DNA of 16,813 bases from assembly GCA_023141075.1 (NCBI GenBank), contig JAGLKL010000009.1:1-16813 (forward strand), in the 5' to 3' direction. Position numbers and translations under genes: made by a program. Source of the DNA: Alphaproteobacteria bacterium (GTDB lineage: Bacteria; Pseudomonadota; Alphaproteobacteria; Micavibrionales; Micavibrionaceae). Below, piece by piece: positions 14,554 through 16,813 of this stretch. Numbering within the stretch: position 1 is the stretch's first letter; every line of letters starts with the position of its first letter. Below the pieces are notes generated by a model that saw only the letters and a list, made by a program, of their open reading frames with translations, made no database searches and was not told where the DNA came from.

Positions 14554-14578
14554 TAATTAATAGGTCTTGACCCTAAAT
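14554..14578. repeat. GACCCTA-type intergenic repeat, copy B
   Basis: This 25-base stretch matches copy A (9504-9528) at 21 positions. TAATTAATAG opens both and TGACCCTA lies in the second half of both. Copy B lacks the flanking inverted TTAGGGT and the second direct GACCCTA. It ends directly before the terminator stem of the chemotaxis gene. Confidence 0.6.
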
Positions 14579-14580
14579 AA

Positions 14581-14604
14581 AAAGCGCCCGAAAAAGGGCA
14601 CTTT
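14581..14604 (-). terminator. Intrinsic terminator of the chemotaxis receptor gene
   Basis: AAAGCGCCC (14581-14589) and GGGCACTTT (14596-14604) form a 9-bp stem with one G-U pair (read on the minus strand) around a 6-base loop. On the minus strand it is followed by TTTATTT, about 57 bases after the receptor stop. The A/T flanks also give some T-run on the plus strand. Confidence 0.8.
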
Positions 14605-14631
14605 TATATTGGATTAATAACGTAGCAACGG

Positions 14632-14649
14632 CCATTCATTTTTGAATGG
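14632..14649. repeat. Short perfect hairpin after the chemotaxis gene
   Basis: CCATTCA-TTTT-TGAATGG is a perfect 7-bp stem with a 4-base loop, 11 bases beyond the receptor stop and before the main terminator. No T-tract follows. It may protect the mRNA 3' end. Confidence 0.5.
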
Positions 14650-14660
14650 ATGACCTGATA

Positions 14661-16676
14661 TTATGCAGCTCTTACATTATCAAGAAACTTACCGATTTCT
14701 TGTTGCATATGTGATGATCTTCCCGATAGTTCTTTTGCTACGTCCAAGACTTCTCCAGCGGCTTTACCAGACTCACTGGCGGTACGACTGACTTCAGTGA
14801 TATTTTTGGTCACGTCGTTAGTTCCAACCGAGGCTTCTTGTACGCTACGGGATATCTCACCGGTCGTAGAATTTTGCTCCTCGACCGCGGCTGAAACAGA
14901 TGAAGTTGCCTGAGTTACTTGTTCAATGATAACAGCAATATCATCGATAGCGTGTGCCGTATCTTTTGTTTGCATCTGAACTTCTTTAATAATATCAGAT
15001 ATCTCTTGTGTCGCTTTGGCAGTTTCATTTGCCAGTGCTTTCACTTCGTTTGCTACTACCGCAAAGCCTTTCCCGGCATCTCCTGCGCGTGCAGCTTCGA
15101 TAGTGGCGTTTAATGCCAGTAGATTTGTCTGCTCTGCAATGTCGGTGATAACAGTAGCCACAGAACCAATTTTTTCAACAGTATCGGTTAGTTTGCCCAT
15201 GGTTACTTTTGTGTTGCTTACGGATTTTGCTACGGAAGTTGTGCTATCATTTGTCTTCTGAATTTGTTGTGCAATTTCGTTAATTGAAGCTGTTAACTCT
15301 TCAGAAGCTGATGCAACCGATTGTACATTGGTTGATGCTTCAGTTGCCGCGCTAGATACCGCTATGGCTTTCTCACTTGTTTGTTCAGCCATGGTCGTCA
15401 TGGATTGTGAGGTTGCTTCCAGTTCTTCAGCGGAAGCTATGACTGAGCTGATAGCGCCTCCAAGCTGTGTTTCGAAGCTGTCGGCCAGTTCCAGCATGGT
15501 TTTACGCCGTTCTTCCTCTGTTCGTTTCTTTGCCTGTTCTTGTTCGGCGCGCATGTGATCATTCTCAATCATATTGTCTTTGAACACTTGTACGGCTTCA
15601 GCCATTTTACCAATCTGATCTTTTTGTCCTTGTGCGGGAATTTCAACACTAGTGTCACCTTTAGACAGTACATCCATGGATTTTGTCATCGCTTCTATGG
15701 GGTTTGTTATGCTGATTGAAACTACATATCCGGTTGCTATACCAAAGAGGATTGCAAATAAAGAAACACCCATCGCGATATTTTTGCTGTTATTCATACT
15801 TGCAACTGCGTGGGGGCCAATTTCATCCTGTTTTGTTTTGTTTTCAGCGACAAGTGTATTAAGCGTCGCCGCAACCTGAGGACCTATTGTATCGAGTGTA
15901 TCACGCATATGATCATTACGCTTAATGATCAGTTCTACAACTGAAGAAAAAGATTCCCGATACTTGTGTGTCATAGTTACGGCTTCTTTAGCTAATTTGT
16001 GCCGTGTTGGATTTTGCAGTTCCCTGAATAAGGCGGCTACTTTCGTTTCAAAACTTTTGAGTTCTTTCTTAACGCGGTTGCTTTGCTCAAGGTCGTTATC
16101 AGAAAGAAATTTCATCACGTATAAGCGTGCAATTAAAAGATCCCGGAGTGCTCCAGCGGCATGATAGGCGGCGGTAACATCATCATCATTATAAGCACTG
16201 TCCATAATAGCGCTCAGATTTTTTTCAACTTTTGGGCCGAGATCGTTAAGAGCGGCTACGTGCTCATCTCTAATTTTATACATCTCGACAACCTGAGCAA
16301 AGCCGTCATCATATTTCTGAGCAGAGATGGCAACGCCGTGAATTGTGACCTCTTTTTCTTTGTCTCCCTGAAACAACAACTCCGCAGATTCAATGTGTTC
16401 CTCCAGTTCATCAATACTTTTTTGAACTTTTTTTACGGATTCATTATCACCTTTTCGAAGAAAAGAAAATACATTCAACCGCAGTGCAAGTACTTCGCTG
16501 TTCATCGCGCCTGATGCGGCTGTTTGGCGAGCTAGGGCACGATATTGGGCAAAGTCACTATTCCCCGAGGAAAGTCCCGAATGGGCGCTAATAGCAACGA
16601 CGGCTAATAATACCAGGATTGTACCGATACCGATACTGAGACGTACTCCAATCTTAAGATTCTTCCAGAATTCCAT
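14661..16676 (-). CDS. Methyl-accepting chemotaxis protein with helical periplasmic sensor
   Basis: Transmembrane receptor that signals through CheW/CheA to steer motility or a related pathway. In the 671-residue protein the order is: first membrane helix (about 12-32); a long, nearly all-helical periplasmic domain (about 33-297) that resembles the helical bimodular (HBM) type by length and repeated N-x2-F/R patterns; second membrane helix (about 299-322); HAMP (about 323-375); coiled-coil signalling domain. The hairpin tip is conserved, with EQTNLLALNATIEAARAGDA at 515-534 followed by GKGFAVVANEVKALA. There is no C-terminal CheR-docking pentapeptide; the protein ends NVRAA. ATG at 16676 has an AAGGA site eight bases upstream. 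The ligand is unknown. It is separate from the lipid cluster and no other che gene is in the window. Confidence 0.95.
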   Translation of the reverse strand: MEFWKNLKIGVRLSIGIGTILVLLAVVAISAHSGLSSGNSDFAQYRALARQTAASGAMNSEVLALRLNVFSFLRKGDNESVKKVQKSIDELEEHIESAELLFQGDKEKEVTIHGVAISAQKYDDGFAQVVEMYKIRDEHVAALNDLGPKVEKNLSAIMDSAYNDDDVTAAYHAAGALRDLLIARLYVMKFLSDNDLEQSNRVKKELKSFETKVAALFRELQNPTRHKLAKEAVTMTHKYRESFSSVVELIIKRNDHMRDTLDTIGPQVAATLNTLVAENKTKQDEIGPHAVASMNNSKNIAMGVSLFAILFGIATGYVVSISITNPIEAMTKSMDVLSKGDTSVEIPAQGQKDQIGKMAEAVQVFKDNMIENDHMRAEQEQAKKRTEEERRKTMLELADSFETQLGGAISSVIASAEELEATSQSMTTMAEQTSEKAIAVSSAATEASTNVQSVASASEELTASINEIAQQIQKTNDSTTSVAKSVSNTKVTMGKLTDTVEKIGSVATVITDIAEQTNLLALNATIEAARAGDAGKGFAVVANEVKALANETAKATQEISDIIKEVQMQTKDTAHAIDDIAVIIEQVTQATSSVSAAVEEQNSTTGEISRSVQEASVGTNDVTKNITEVSRTASESGKAAGEVLDVAKELSGRSSHMQQEIGKFLDNVRAA

Positions 16677-16704
16677 TTTTTTATCCTTAAAAAATATTTT
16701 GGGT

Positions 16705-16733
16705 TATATTGTGTTGATGGCAGCGTAATTCAA
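16705..16733 (-). promoter_or_regulatory. Candidate promoter of the chemotaxis receptor gene
   Basis: On the minus strand TTGAAT (16728-16733), a 17-base spacer and AATATA (16705-16710) lie about 30 bases before the start codon. A flagellar sigma-28-type box was not seen. The rest of the window (16734-16813) shows no further feature. Confidence 0.35.
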
Positions 16734-16813
16734 GCCATGGTTTTTTAATATAATAAGATTCTTTAATAAATCTACAGGGTATATATAGATGTTCAGTCCC
16801 ACGATTTTCTGGG

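Noticed and set aside
1..16813. CRISPR array, tRNA/rRNA gene, insertion sequence or prophage
   Set aside because: No regular repeat-spacer pattern, no cloverleaf or rRNA-like stretch, and no transposase, integrase or phage motif in any large frame.

Overview
The window reads as chromosomal DNA of a Gram-negative bacterium, most likely an alphaproteobacterium. The evidence is a DUF3126-type small protein (a family I know from alphaproteobacteria), an adjacent olsB/olsA-like pair for ornithine lipids, a glutamine-dependent NAD synthetase, a class II DAHP synthase, and lipid A/Kdo genes that imply an LPS outer membrane. The genus cannot be read from the sequence; a Micavibrio-like lineage is only a guess. 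By eye the DNA is moderately AT-rich, and Shine-Dalgarno use is mixed: some starts have a clear AAGGA-type site and others have none. I saw no tRNA, rRNA, insertion sequence, integrase or CRISPR array.

Left part (1-4679, all minus strand): class II DAHP synthase -> NAD synthetase -> glutamyl-tRNA synthetase (its 3' end lies outside the window), closely spaced housekeeping metabolism. The NAD synthetase carries an unusual tandem pentapeptide repeat in its interdomain linker. The spacer 4680-4927 is a divergent promoter region. It leads rightwards to the only plus-strand gene (4928-6049), an HD-type protein that matches the class I cyclic-nucleotide phosphodiesterase signature.

Middle and right part (6128-14411, all minus strand): a nearly continuous run of cell-envelope genes. 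In transcription order these are olsB (ornithine N-acyltransferase), olsA/plsC (O-acyltransferase), a DUF3126 protein, a small exported protein, two paralogous exported cysteine-rich proteins, waaA (Kdo transferase), lpxK (lipid A 4'-kinase) and an lpxL-type lauroyl acyltransferase. Several junctions are tight enough for translational coupling. The run links synthesis of two outer-membrane lipid classes with three exported proteins of unknown function, and this is the best candidate for undescribed biology here. Far right (14661-16676, minus): a methyl-accepting chemotaxis protein with its own promoter and a good intrinsic terminator.

A roughly 25-bp sequence built around GACCCTA occurs in two separate spacers (9504-9528 and 14554-14578). 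One copy has further direct and inverted GACCCTA copies next to it, suggesting a small dispersed intergenic repeat. All promoter calls are by eye and tentative.
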